The notes below the pieces were generated by a model that worked only from the letters and a program-made list of their open reading frames with translations, did not search any database and was not told where the DNA came from. This document shows, piece after piece, positions 36,785 to 45,877 of a stretch of 64,000 nucleotides of DNA. Position 1 is the stretch's first letter. The number at the start of each line of letters is the position of its first letter. Position numbers and translations under genes: made by a program. The DNA comes from Gillisia lutea (GTDB lineage: Bacteria > Bacteroidota > Bacteroidia > Flavobacteriales > Flavobacteriaceae): the NCBI RefSeq assembly GCF_021568705.1, contig NZ_JAKGTH010000007.1, positions 372,001-436,000 on the forward strand, read 5' to 3'.

Positions 36785-37726
36785 ATGTTTATTAAGCAGG
36801 CATTCAATTATCAATACCAGTTTTGGCGCTATATTATTGGAGTTATAATAATTTTTATTGCCGTAATACTTGGGCAAATTCCTTTTGGAGTAGCTTTGTT
36901 TTTAAAGGAGGGAATAGGCGTAAGTAAACTCACAGAGACCGAAATGATGCAAGTATTAGATTCCAATCTTTCTCTCTTTTTAATGTTATTAACTTTTGCA
37001 GTGGGCTTGGGCGGTGTATTCTTTGTGAGTAAGGTGTTACATAACCAGCCAATAAAAGGTCTAACTACTACTAGAAAAAAAATAGATTGGCGCCGCTTTT
37101 TCTTTGCATTTGGATTGGTAGCAATCTTTGCTATTGCTACAACTTTATTAGATTATTTGGCTAACCCGGAAAATTACCTATTTAATTTTCAACTGGTACC
37201 ATTTCTCATCTTAGTAGTTATAGCTATCGTAATGGTGCCTTTACAAACCAGTTTTGAGGAATATCTGTTTCGAGGCTATCTAATGCAAGGGATTGGGGTA
37301 TTCGTTAAAAATAAATGGCTACCACTTATTTTAACTTCAGTAATATTTGGAAGTCTGCACTTTTTCAACCCTGAAGTTACCAAGCTGGGAAATATAATAA
37401 TGATCTATTATATAGGCACAGGATTCATGTTAGGAGTTATGACTCTTATGGATGAAGGTATGGAATTGGCTCTGGGCTTTCACGCCGGTAATAATTTAAT
37501 TACAGCATTACTTGTAACGGCAGACTGGACTGCTTTTCAAACAAATTCAATACTAAAAGATATTTCTGAACCCACAGCAGGCTGGAACGTGATAATCCCG
37601 GTATTTATAGTTTATCCTATCTTCCTTTATATAATGGGGAAAAAATATGGCTGGAGCAATTGGAAACAAAAACTTTTTGGAAGGGTAGAAAAGCCTAGAA
37701 TGTTAAATCATTTGTCCGATTCATAG
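36785..37726 (+). CDS. CPBP-family intramembrane glutamic endopeptidase
   Basis: A 313-residue multi-pass membrane protein with about eight hydrophobic segments. The CPBP/Abi protease motifs are present: EEYLFRGYLMQG (EExxxR), FGSLHFFNP (FxxxH) and a third helix ALGFHAGNN with a histidine and asparagine. These residues form the active site in Rce1-like proteases. Its substrate is unknown. It sits between menC and menE, so in this lineage it may be maintained in the menaquinone gene group. Confidence 0.88.
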   Translation: MFIKQAFNYQYQFWRYIIGVIIIFIAVILGQIPFGVALFLKEGIGVSKLTETEMMQVLDSNLSLFLMLLTFAVGLGGVFFVSKVLHNQPIKGLTTTRKKIDWRRFFFAFGLVAIFAIATTLLDYLANPENYLFNFQLVPFLILVVIAIVMVPLQTSFEEYLFRGYLMQGIGVFVKNKWLPLILTSVIFGSLHFFNPEVTKLGNIIMIYYIGTGFMLGVMTLMDEGMELALGFHAGNNLITALLVTADWTAFQTNSILKDISEPTAGWNVIIPVFIVYPIFLYIMGKKYGWSNWKQKLFGRVEKPRMLNHLSDS

Positions 37727-37791
37727 GAATGAAGCAGTAATTTGTTAAATTTAGGAATTCAGTAAAAAAAAACGGCTATATTTTTTATAAT

Positions 37792-38889
37792 ATGAACGAC
37801 AAAAATCGAATTCCTGAAACACATCATAACTTTAAATTAAACAAGTTACATTTCACTAATTCCGATTTAAAGCAAGTTGCTTATAATCTTATAAAAGAAG
37901 GGGAACCTTACGAGGGAAGTATAGGAGACTTTCTTTTAGATTGGCTTAAACCCTCGCCTTTTTTGGAAGTCAGTACTTCCGGTTCTACCGGGAAACCTAA
38001 ACGCATTAAGGTAAAGAAAGAGCATATGATAAATTCTGCTCTGGCAACTGCAAAATTCTTTGAACTACCGGAGAAATCAACCGCTCTTATGTGCCTGCCT
38101 GCAAATTACATTGCAGGTAAAATGATGCTGGTTCGTGCCATGGTATTAGGCTGGGAACTGGATCTGGTACCACCCTCTTCAAATCCTTTAGACCAGGTTT
38201 TTAAAACTTATGATTTTTGTGCAATGACTCCTTTTCAGCTGGATAATTCTATTGGAAGGTTGCACCTTATCAAGAAATTGATCGTTGGTGGGGGAGCTGT
38301 GGCTCCAAATTTACAGGAAATGGTGCAAGGGATGAAAACTAAGGTGTATGAAACTTTTGGGATGACCGAAACAGTTTCACACATAGCAGCCAAAAGACTT
38401 AATCCTAAAAAAAAGAAAAAGAAACCTACGCCGTTTAAGGTATTACCAAAAGTTCATATTTCAAAAGATGAACGAGGTTGCTTGGTGATAAAAGCTCCTA
38501 TGGTAGCCGATGAAACCATTGTTACTAATGATGTGGTAGAAATACTTACCTACAAAAAATTTATTTGGAAGGGAAGATATGATAATGTTATAAATTCTGG
38601 TGGTATTAAACTCTTTCCTGAAGAAATTGAAAAAAAATTAAATAAGGTAATTGAACATCGTTTTTTTGTAACCGGAATGCCGGATGATGCGTTAGGTGAA
38701 AAATTGGTGTTGTTTGTAGAAGCCGATTTTTCGGAAGAACTATTGGAAGAATTAAAACAAAAAGTAACCTCTGTAAAATCTTTGGATAAATATGAAGTTC
38801 CTAAAAAAGTCTATCTCATTCAAAAATTCGAGGAGACCCCCAATGGTAAAATTCATAGAGAACACACTGTAAAGAGTAAAGTTAAATAG
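37792..38889 (+). CDS. menE: o-Succinylbenzoate--CoA ligase
   Basis: Activates o-succinylbenzoate to its CoA ester in menaquinone synthesis. It is an ANL-superfamily adenylate-forming enzyme of 365 residues, a compact form lacking part of the usual N-terminal domain. The P-loop is STSGSTGKPKRIKVKK, the second core motif is YETFGMTETVSHIA, and the hinge is GRYDNVINSGGIKLFPEEIE. The C-terminal catalytic lysine lies in ETPNGKIHRE. It ends the menA-menE region, with a terminator after it. Confidence 0.92.
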   Translation: MNDKNRIPETHHNFKLNKLHFTNSDLKQVAYNLIKEGEPYEGSIGDFLLDWLKPSPFLEVSTSGSTGKPKRIKVKKEHMINSALATAKFFELPEKSTALMCLPANYIAGKMMLVRAMVLGWELDLVPPSSNPLDQVFKTYDFCAMTPFQLDNSIGRLHLIKKLIVGGGAVAPNLQEMVQGMKTKVYETFGMTETVSHIAAKRLNPKKKKKKPTPFKVLPKVHISKDERGCLVIKAPMVADETIVTNDVVEILTYKKFIWKGRYDNVINSGGIKLFPEEIEKKLNKVIEHRFFVTGMPDDALGEKLVLFVEADFSEELLEELKQKVTSVKSLDKYEVPKKVYLIQKFEETPNGKIHREHTVKSKVK

Positions 38890-38903
38890 AGTGTCTCAAG
38901 CAT

Positions 38904-38938
38904 AAAAAAGGCGATAATAAATAATTATCGCCTTTTTT
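38904..38938. terminator. Bidirectional terminator
   Basis: AAAAAAGGCGATAAT, loop, ATTATCGCCTTTTTT, between menE and the convergent M1 peptidase gene. Confidence 0.9.
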
Positions 38939-38957
38939 AGTTTTTGGTAAGGTGTTG

Positions 38958-40595
38958 TTAGTTCAGAAACTGAGTGAGTATGTAAAATTCAGGTTCATGT
39001 ACTTGAATATCCTCTTTACTTAATTTTTTATCGAATTTCTTCCATTGTGTGGTAGGGTTTATGCGCACTTCTTTATTATTGATGAATACATCTACCGGCA
39101 TTTTAAAATCCTTCACATCAGCCTGCCATCTATAAAAAAGCTTTTTTCCTTCCTGTTTAAACTGGAGCACAGGCAGGTTGGAGTATCGCAAATACTGATC
39201 GAATATAGGTTGTAAGTTTACCCTCGTAGCTTTATCGAAGAAGGATTCAGCAGTTTGAGTATCTATGGTCTGATGTTTATAAGTTTCGGTATAATCCTTT
39301 AAAGTTTTCCACCACAGGTCATCATCATTAAAAATACTTCTAATGTTATTGAGCAAATTAGCTCCTTTTGGATACATATCTCCAGAGCCTTCTGAATTTA
39401 CTCCGTAATCACCTATTATTGGCGAGGTATTTCTGATATTCTTACGAGTTCCTTGTAAATACTTCAGGGCTTCCTCTTTTCCCCAGTTACATTCAATATA
39501 TACAGCTTCAGAATAAGAGGTGAAGCCCTCATGTAGCCACATATCGGCAATATCCTTAGCGGTTATACTATTCCCATACCATTCGTGTCCCGATTCATGA
39601 ATAATTATAAAATCCCATTTCAATCCAGCCCCGGTCCCTGAAAGATCCCTTCCTAAATATCCCATTTGATACTGATTTCCGTAAGCTACGGCACTTTGAT
39701 GCTCCATTCCCAAATGAGGTGCCTCAACTAATTTATAGCCATCTTCTTTAAAAGGATATTCTCCAAATTTCTCATAAAAGCAATCCATCATAGGTTTAAC
39801 TTCTTCAAACTGCTTTTTAGCTTTTTCTAAATTATAGGGAAGCACGTAATAATCGAGGTCCAGATCTTTGTAGGTGTCGTGAAAGTGGCTATAGTTAGCA
39901 ATATTCAAGATAATATCGTAATTATTGATTGGGTTAACAACCTTCCAGCTCCACTGGGTATAACCATCTCCCAAATCTTTTTGTCCTACAAATCGACCGT
40001 TGGAAACATTCATGAGTCCGTTGGGAACAGCAATTTCAGTTAGTACCTCTTCTGGCTCATCACTTTGGTGATCCTTATTCGGGTACCATAAACTTGCTCC
40101 AGTACCTTGAACCGCTACAGCGATGAAGTGATTTCCATCCTCATCTTTATCAAAAACAAAACCTCCATCCCATGGTGCATTTTTAGCAACTATAGGATTT
40201 CCTGAATAATAGAACTGAATAGAATCTTTTTCGGAAGCTTTTAAAGCTTGTTCAAATTTGATAAAGACTGCATTGTAAGCTCTCGAGTATTTTAGTTTTT
40301 GATTTTTATGAATAATAGAATCAATATTCATATTCTCGAAAAGGTCGATTTGCATGATAGAAAGATTTTCTTCAGGCGTAAAAGTGATGGTATTCGAACC
40401 TGATATAAATCTTTTTTCGGGCTCTACTTTTAATTTTAGGTGATATTTTAGCACATCAAAATTACGCTCTGGCCGTAAAGAGCCTCTTAAGGTATCGGCT
40501 TTTGTATAATTCTGTTGTTTGTTGCTAAGGACTTGCGCAAAGCCTGAATGCAGGCTAAGAGTTGAAATTACTGTTAAGATAAATAAATATTTCAT
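38958..40595 (-). CDS. Secreted M1-family metallopeptidase, short form
   Basis: A 545-residue M1 zinc peptidase with a signal peptide (ending HSGFAQ near residue 21). Zinc motif is HESGHEWYG, with H333 first, and the third ligand in WLHEGFTSYSEAVYIE. The substrate motif MEHQSAVAYGN stands where GxMEN is usual. It is shorter than the other M1 enzyme at 19263 and lacks most of the C-terminal repeat domain. It is the last gene of a three-gene reverse operon, nine bases after an unknown secreted protein. Confidence 0.9.
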   Translation of the reverse strand: MKYLFILTVISTLSLHSGFAQVLSNKQQNYTKADTLRGSLRPERNFDVLKYHLKLKVEPEKRFISGSNTITFTPEENLSIMQIDLFENMNIDSIIHKNQKLKYSRAYNAVFIKFEQALKASEKDSIQFYYSGNPIVAKNAPWDGGFVFDKDEDGNHFIAVAVQGTGASLWYPNKDHQSDEPEEVLTEIAVPNGLMNVSNGRFVGQKDLGDGYTQWSWKVVNPINNYDIILNIANYSHFHDTYKDLDLDYYVLPYNLEKAKKQFEEVKPMMDCFYEKFGEYPFKEDGYKLVEAPHLGMEHQSAVAYGNQYQMGYLGRDLSGTGAGLKWDFIIIHESGHEWYGNSITAKDIADMWLHEGFTSYSEAVYIECNWGKEEALKYLQGTRKNIRNTSPIIGDYGVNSEGSGDMYPKGANLLNNIRSIFNDDDLWWKTLKDYTETYKHQTIDTQTAESFFDKATRVNLQPIFDQYLRYSNLPVLQFKQEGKKLFYRWQADVKDFKMPVDVFINNKEVRINPTTQWKKFDKKLSKEDIQVHEPEFYILTQFLN

Positions 40596-40603
40596 AAATA
40601 AGC

Positions 40604-41497
40604 TTAGAGAGTATGCACGATAAATAATTGTGCGTTGGGATGAGTTTTTAAGGTTTTTTTCATGTTGGTATGAATTGCTTCAAAGTCTTCTCGATTAGTT
40701 CCTTTACAAATTCCATAGGTATAATGATATTTCAGAACTTCCATGTCTATAGGGGTGAGACTTCTTATAACGGGACATTTTGATAGATAACTTTGACAGG
40801 TTAAGGAGACATTGTCACCAAAGTAACCTAATGTTCTAAAGAAGTTGAATTTTAAATGTGCAATTTGATAAGTTCCACTTTTTATATTTAAAGTGTTCAC
40901 TTTAAGAGAGGCCTGAGTTAACTGTTGCTTGCCATTCCAAGAGACGTAATATCCGGAGTTCTCATTATTTATTCTTGGCTCAAAATCTTCATCATTTTCA
41001 TTGTTTATATAATAAACCAGATAATTGGATTCTTCTCTAGTGTCAACCTGTTTAATATTTAATGAATCTACCGCTGCAGAGAGTCCTTCTGCAAAATCCA
41101 TTAAAGCTATAGTATGTTTTTTAGGTACGGATGCATCAAAATAGATTCTTATCTTATCTTTCCATATTTTTAATGTAGATTTTGAGTTGTCTTTTTTACC
41201 AAAAACAATATTCTTATAAGTTTCAAGGAAGGTAGAATCTTTGGGTTCATATTTCACGCGAACCTCTTTACCATTTCCCTTTCTAAGCTGTTTTATAAAC
41301 TCTTGAGTTACCAATACCAAAGTGTCTTTTCCCTCAATCATAAAATTGAGGCTGTCCTGTTTGGTTAGAGTTTCTCCTTTTTCCTTATAGGTTTTAATAT
41401 TAATATAAGTTTTGGAAATCCCATTTACTGCTGAGGTGTCCTGAGAGAACATATTAAATCCAAACAGTAAAATGAAAATAAGTATAATGTACCGCAT
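40604..41497 (-). CDS. Uncharacterised secreted protein
   Basis: A 297-residue protein with a signal peptide (ending MFSQDTS near residue 20). The mature part has an N-terminal polar region rich in lysine and aspartate, then a mixed domain with IRIYFDASVPKKHTIALMDFAEGL and two cysteines (SLTCQSYLSKC and YGICKG). I cannot name a family. It has no HExxH or other obvious catalytic motif. It sits three bases after the carboxyltransferase gene and nine before the M1 peptidase, so it is probably co-transcribed with both. Confidence 0.7.
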   Translation of the reverse strand: MRYIILIFILLFGFNMFSQDTSAVNGISKTYINIKTYKEKGETLTKQDSLNFMIEGKDTLVLVTQEFIKQLRKGNGKEVRVKYEPKDSTFLETYKNIVFGKKDNSKSTLKIWKDKIRIYFDASVPKKHTIALMDFAEGLSAAVDSLNIKQVDTREESNYLVYYINNENDEDFEPRINNENSGYYVSWNGKQQLTQASLKVNTLNIKSGTYQIAHLKFNFFRTLGYFGDNVSLTCQSYLSKCPVIRSLTPIDMEVLKYHYTYGICKGTNREDFEAIHTNMKKTLKTHPNAQLFIVHTL

Positions 41498-41500
41498 AGA

Positions 41501-43129
41501 TTAGGTTTGTATTACTCCCAGATTAAAATCCTTTGTAATGGGAGCGTGGTTAGCAGCTTCAATTCCGGTAGAGATCCATTTTCGGGTATCTAAGGGATCT
41601 ATAATTGCATCTGTCCACAGTCTTGCTGCTGCGTAGTAAGGGGAAGTTTGTTTATCATATCTGGCTTTTATCTTATCAAAAACTTCTTTCTCCTTAGCTT
41701 TATCTACTGTTTCTCCTTTTTTAGCCATAGATGCAGTTTCAATTTGAGCCAGTACTTTTGCGGCTTGAGTTCCTCCCATAACTGCAAGTTCGGCACTTGG
41801 CCAGGCGGCTATCAATCGGGGGTCGTAAGCTTTTCCACACATTGCATAATTACCAGCACCATAAGAATTTCCAATAATGATGGTAAATTTTGGGACTACC
41901 GAGTTACTCACGGCACTTACCATTTTTGCACCATCTTTTATGATGCCCCCATGTTCACTTTTACTACCTACCATAAATCCGGTGACGTCTTGTAAAAACA
42001 CTAAGGGAATTTTTTTCTGATTACAGTTAGCAATGAATCTTGTGGCCTTATCGGCAGAATCGGAATAGATCACTCCTCCAAATTGCATTTCACCTTTTTT
42101 TGTTTTTACAATTTTCCGCTGATTGGCTACAATTCCCACAGCCCAACCATCAATTCTTGCATAGCCGGTAATTATTGTTTGTCCGTAACCTTCTTTATAT
42201 TCATCAAATTCCGAATTGTCTACCAGGCGGTTGATGATCTCATGCATATCATATTGATCACTTCTCTTTTTTGGAAGGATTCCATAGATCTCTTGGGGGT
42301 CAGCTTTTGGTTTCTTTGCTTCTTTTCTATTGTAACCTGCCTTATCATAGTCACCAATTTTATCCATGATATTCTTAATGGTATCTAAGGCATCTTTATC
42401 GTCTTTGGCTTTATAATCGGTAACGCCGCTTATTTCACAATGAGTAGTAGCACCTCCTAAGGTCTCGTTATCTATAGATTCACCAATGGCAGCTTTTACA
42501 AGGTAACTTCCTGCCAGAAATATACTTCCCGTTTTATCAACTATAAGGGCTTCATCGCTCATAATAGGTAAGTATGCACCCCCGGCAACACAACTTCCCA
42601 TAACAGCAGATATCTGGGTTATTCCCATGCTACTCATTACGGCATTGTTTCTGAAAATCCTTCCAAAATGTTCTTTATCTGGGAATATTTCATCTTGTAG
42701 AGGAAGATAAACCCCCGCACTATCTACTAGGTAAATTATAGGCAATCTATTTTCTATAGCGATCTCTTGCGCTCTCAAGTTCTTTTTCGCAGTAATAGGA
42801 AACCAGGCTCCTGCTTTTACAGTAGCATCATTTGCCACTACAATACATTGCTTTCCTGCTACATGTCCAATCTTTACAACTACACCACCACTTGGGCAAC
42901 CTCCATGTTCTTCATACATTTCATCTCCCACGAAGGCTCCTACTTCAATTGCTTTTTGTGAATCATCTAAAAGATAATCTATGCGTTCGCGAGCAGTCAT
43001 TTTTCCTTTCTCGTGATGTTTTGCAATGCGTTTTTCACCGCCTCCCAGTTTTATCTTGGCAAGCTTATGCTTAAGGCTGGAGAGTAATAATTTGTTATGA
43101 TCTTCATTTTTATTGAAGTTGATATTCAT
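41501..43129 (-). CDS. Acyl-CoA carboxylase beta (carboxyltransferase) subunit
   Basis: The 542-residue biotin-dependent carboxyltransferase subunit, most like methylcrotonyl-CoA carboxylase beta (leucine degradation). Telltale regions are MTARERIDYLLDD, VDSAGVYLPLQDEIFPD, HFGRIFRNNAVMSSMG, and GGIIKDGAKMVSAV ... GNSYGAGNYAMCGKAYDPRL. No biotin carboxylase/carrier subunit lies beside it, so its partner must be elsewhere. Leads an operon with two secreted proteins. Confidence 0.9.
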   Translation of the reverse strand: MNINFNKNEDHNKLLLSSLKHKLAKIKLGGGEKRIAKHHEKGKMTARERIDYLLDDSQKAIEVGAFVGDEMYEEHGGCPSGGVVVKIGHVAGKQCIVVANDATVKAGAWFPITAKKNLRAQEIAIENRLPIIYLVDSAGVYLPLQDEIFPDKEHFGRIFRNNAVMSSMGITQISAVMGSCVAGGAYLPIMSDEALIVDKTGSIFLAGSYLVKAAIGESIDNETLGGATTHCEISGVTDYKAKDDKDALDTIKNIMDKIGDYDKAGYNRKEAKKPKADPQEIYGILPKKRSDQYDMHEIINRLVDNSEFDEYKEGYGQTIITGYARIDGWAVGIVANQRKIVKTKKGEMQFGGVIYSDSADKATRFIANCNQKKIPLVFLQDVTGFMVGSKSEHGGIIKDGAKMVSAVSNSVVPKFTIIIGNSYGAGNYAMCGKAYDPRLIAAWPSAELAVMGGTQAAKVLAQIETASMAKKGETVDKAKEKEVFDKIKARYDKQTSPYYAAARLWTDAIIDPLDTRKWISTGIEAANHAPITKDFNLGVIQT

Positions 43130-43278
43130 AGTAGCAATTTTATGGATTGTTCGGGTTTAATGCCGATATTTTAAAAATATGGCTTAAATAGCATCAAAGA
43201 ATTATTTAAGCCTCAGTATTCTGGCTAAAATACAAAAACGAAGCAATTTTATAAGAGAATTAAATCATTTAAATGTGC

Positions 43279-43286
43279 GATATTTG
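43279..43286 (+). promoter_or_regulatory. Near-consensus -7 box before a structured RNA
   Basis: GATATTTG differs from TAnnTTTG in its first base. It ends five bases before 43291, the outer edge of the structured element, the same spacing as at the SRP RNA gene. Confidence 0.45.
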
Positions 43287-43290
43287 TTAA

Positions 43291-43382
43291 GACTGCGCAA
43301 GGGATTGTAGCGGCATCGCCCTGCAGTAAAACGCAAGGGCATATAGCGAAAAGCCCAGTGCTGCCATTGCAGCAGGCGCCCG
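43291..43382 (+). ncRNA. Structured RNA element, resembles the Flavobacteria-specific 'Flavo-1' motif
   Basis: About 92 bases of unusually GC-rich DNA in an AT-rich gap. An outer GCGC (43295-43298) can pair with GCGC (43376-43379). GGG (43301-43303) can pair with CCC (43354-43356), enclosing GATTGTAGCGGCAT and ATATAGCGAAAAG. A central hairpin pairs GCCCTGC with GCAAGGGC (one bulge), and a second hairpin is GCTGC, CATT loop, GCAGC. I recall the AGCGGCAT ... ATATAGCG ... AAGCCC core as recurrent between genes in Flavobacteria. The Flavo-1 name is a guess from memory. It lies 17 bases before a small membrane ORF and could be its leader. Confidence 0.6.
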
Positions 43383-43398
43383 ATAAATACTTATTTGT

Positions 43399-43578
43399 AT
43401 GGGAATGAATAAAAATACCATTTTTGGCTGGGCTTCTTTTTTTACCCTGTTGGTGGGAATCGCATTGGTACTATTAGGGGTGTTGAAATATCCCGATTAT
43501 GCTATTGGATTTTCTACTGCCGGCATAGGTTTCTTTATTATGTCCTGGGTGTTTAATGCTTTAAAAGGACGAGTATGA
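43399..43578 (+). CDS. 59-residue two-helix membrane protein coupled to DinB gene
   Basis: An open frame read by hand from the ATG at 43399 (a second ATG at 43405 fits as well) to TGA at 43576-43578. It encodes 59 residues: a short polar start, a hydrophobic segment (ASFFTLLVGIALVLLGVL), a short YPDY loop, a second segment (IGFSTAGIGFFIMSWVF) and the basic tail KGRV. The stop overlaps the start of the next gene as ATGA, so translation is probably coupled. Unknown function. Confidence 0.72.
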   Translation: MGMNKNTIFGWASFFTLLVGIALVLLGVLKYPDYAIGFSTAGIGFFIMSWVFNALKGRV

Positions 43579-44051
43579 GAGATATAGAAATAAAAAAGCA
43601 ATTGGCAAGGCATATAGCAGGTGGGGAAGCATTTCTAACGGTAGACGAGATGTTAAAAGAGATTCCATTTTCTCAACTTGGAATACGCCCAAAGGAGTTG
43701 CCTTATTCTTTTTATGAGCTATTTTATCATATGCAGTTTGCTCAAAAAGACATTTTAGAATATTGTATTGCTACGAAATATCAACCTCACAAATGGCCTC
43801 AAGATTATTGGCCTTTAAAATCGGCTCCCGCTTCAACTAAGGAATGGGAAGATTTGGTATTGTCTTTTAAAAGTGAAAGAGAACGGTTTCAAAAGCTAGT
43901 CTTAGATCCTGAAACCATGCTAACCAAAAAGCTGAAAAAGGATACAGATCATACTTTAATGCGAGAGATACTATTGGTAATTGAACATAATGCCTATCAT
44001 ACAGGGCAACTTTTAATTGTGCTTAGAAGTTTGGGTTTACATCACTCATAA
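43575..44051 (+). CDS. DinB-family protein
   Basis: A 158-residue four-helix-bundle protein of the DinB/BstA superfamily, members of which act as metal-dependent thiol transferases. The metal ligands are visible: a histidine in ELFYHMQFAQKDILEY and the paired histidines in IEHNAYHTGQLLIVLR near the C-terminus. Bacillithiol-using organisms often carry several such proteins, and the YtxJ gene in this window points to bacillithiol; a link is inference. It begins inside the preceding small membrane ORF (ATGA overlap). Confidence 0.85.
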   Translation: MRDIEIKKQLARHIAGGEAFLTVDEMLKEIPFSQLGIRPKELPYSFYELFYHMQFAQKDILEYCIATKYQPHKWPQDYWPLKSAPASTKEWEDLVLSFKSERERFQKLVLDPETMLTKKLKKDTDHTLMREILLVIEHNAYHTGQLLIVLRSLGLHHS

Positions 44052-44166
44052 ATAATTAGATATGGCAGTGCAGATGATTTTTAAAATTATGATATTTGCA
44101 AAGCGAAAAAAATTAAGTTCGGTATCAAGAGATGTCGAGATTCAAATAATATTAAATACACTTATA

Positions 44167-45858
44167 ATGGCAGATGATAATAAGGTAATTTTCTCCATGT
44201 CGGGAGTTACAAAAACCTATCCGGGAGCAAATACCCCGGTACTTAAAAATATTTACTTAAGCTTTTTCTACGGTGCTAAGATCGGGATCTTAGGTTTGAA
44301 CGGATCGGGGAAATCTACCTTGATGAGGATTATTGCCGGAATGGAAAAGAACTATCAGGGAGATGTGGTATTTTCTCCCGGGTATAGCGTAGGAATCCTT
44401 GAGCAGGAACCACAACTTGATGACGAGAAGACAGTGCTTGAAGTTGTAAAAGAAGGGGTTGCAGAAACCGTTGCTGTTCTAGATGAATACAATAAGATTA
44501 ACGATATGTTTGGTCTTCCTGAAGTTTATGAGGATGCCGATAAGATGCAAAAGCTGATGGATAAGCAAGCAGCTTTGCAAGATCAAATAGATGCATCGAA
44601 TGCATGGGAATTAGATACCAAGCTAGAGATCGCAATGGATGCGTTACGTACTCCCGAACCTAATAAGAAAATTGGAGTGTTGTCTGGAGGGGAAAGAAGG
44701 CGTGTTGCTTTATGCCGATTATTATTACAAGAACCAGATGTGTTGCTATTGGATGAGCCAACCAACCACTTGGATGCAGAATCTGTACACTGGTTAGAAC
44801 ATCATTTATCTGAATATAAAGGGACTGTAATTGCAGTTACCCACGATAGATATTTTCTTGATAATGTTGCTGGTTGGATCCTTGAACTAGATAGAGGCGA
44901 AGGTATTCCATGGAAAGGGAACTATTCTTCCTGGTTAGATCAAAAATCGAAACGTTTAGCACAGGAGCAAAAGCAGGCGAGCAAACGTCAAAAGACCTTA
45001 GAACGAGAATTAGAATGGTCTCGCATGTCGCCTAAAGGAAGACAAAGTAAGCAGAAAGCACGTTTAAATAACTATGATAAGTTATTAAGTCAGGATCAAA
45101 AGCAAATGGATGAAAAGCTGGAGATTTATATTCCTAATGGTCCGCGTTTGGGAACAAATGTTATTGAAGCCAAAGGAGTAAGCAAAGCTTTTGGAGACAA
45201 GTTATTATACGAAAATCTGAACTTCAATTTGCCACAAGCAGGTATAGTAGGTGTAATTGGACCGAACGGTGCCGGAAAGACCACTATTTTTAAAATGATC
45301 ATGGGAGAAGAGCAGCCCGATCAGGGAAACTTCGAAGTTGGAGATACGGTAAAGATCGCTTATGTAGATCAGAGTCACTCAAACATGGATCCTGAAAAGA
45401 CTATATGGCAAAACTTCAGCGACGGGCAAGAGCTTATAAATATGGGAGGAAGACAAGTAAATTCCAGAGCCTATTTAAGCCGCTTTAACTTTGGGGGAGG
45501 AGAACAGAATAAAAAAGTGAGTATGCTTTCTGGAGGGGAACGTAACCGTTTACACCTTGCCATGACATTGAAAGAAGAAGGAAACGTATTATTACTGGAT
45601 GAGCCAACCAACGACCTTGACGTGAACACCCTGCGTGCACTGGAAGAAGGTTTGGAGAACTTTGCTGGCTGTGCGGTTGTGATCTCTCACGATAGATGGT
45701 TCTTGGATAGAATATGTACGCATATTCTTGCTTTTGAAGGAGATTCTCAAGTATATTTCTTTGAAGGTAGTTTTTCTGAATATGAAGAAAATAAGAAAAA
45801 ACGTTTAGGTGGCGATTTAATGCCGAAGCGTATTAAATACAAGAAATTAACTCGTTAA
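44167..45858 (+). CDS. ettA: Energy-dependent translational throttle EttA (ABC-F)
   Basis: The EttA-type ABC-F ATPase that acts on the ribosomal E site. I start it at the ATG at 44167 (MADDNKVIFSMSGVTKTYPG), giving 563 residues near the family's usual 555; upstream in-frame ATGs lie in the leader. Both ATP sites look intact: Walker A NGSGKST and NGAGKTT, signatures LSGGERRR and LSGGERNR, Walker [13 protein letters not shown] and [12 protein letters not shown]. Linker with MSPKGRQSKQKAR. A GATATTTG box lies about 64 bases before the start. Confidence 0.95.
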   Translation: MADDNKVIFSMSGVTKTYPGANTPVLKNIYLSFFYGAKIGILGLNGSGKSTLMRIIAGMEKNYQGDVVFSPGYSVGILEQEPQLDDEKTVLEVVKEGVAETVAVLDEYNKINDMFGLPEVYEDADKMQKLMDKQAALQDQIDASNAWELDTKLEIAMDALRTPEPNKKIGVLSGGERRRVALCRLLLQEPDVLLLDEPTNHLDAESVHWLEHHLSEYKGTVIAVTHDRYFLDNVAGWILELDRGEGIPWKGNYSSWLDQKSKRLAQEQKQASKRQKTLERELEWSRMSPKGRQSKQKARLNNYDKLLSQDQKQMDEKLEIYIPNGPRLGTNVIEAKGVSKAFGDKLLYENLNFNLPQAGIVGVIGPNGAGKTTIFKMIMGEEQPDQGNFEVGDTVKIAYVDQSHSNMDPEKTIWQNFSDGQELINMGGRQVNSRAYLSRFNFGGGEQNKKVSMLSGGERNRLHLAMTLKEEGNVLLLDEPTNDLDVNTLRALEEGLENFAGCAVVISHDRWFLDRICTHILAFEGDSQVYFFEGSFSEYEENKKKRLGGDLMPKRIKYKKLTR

Positions 45859-45877
45859 CAAGTTGACTTTTAAACAT

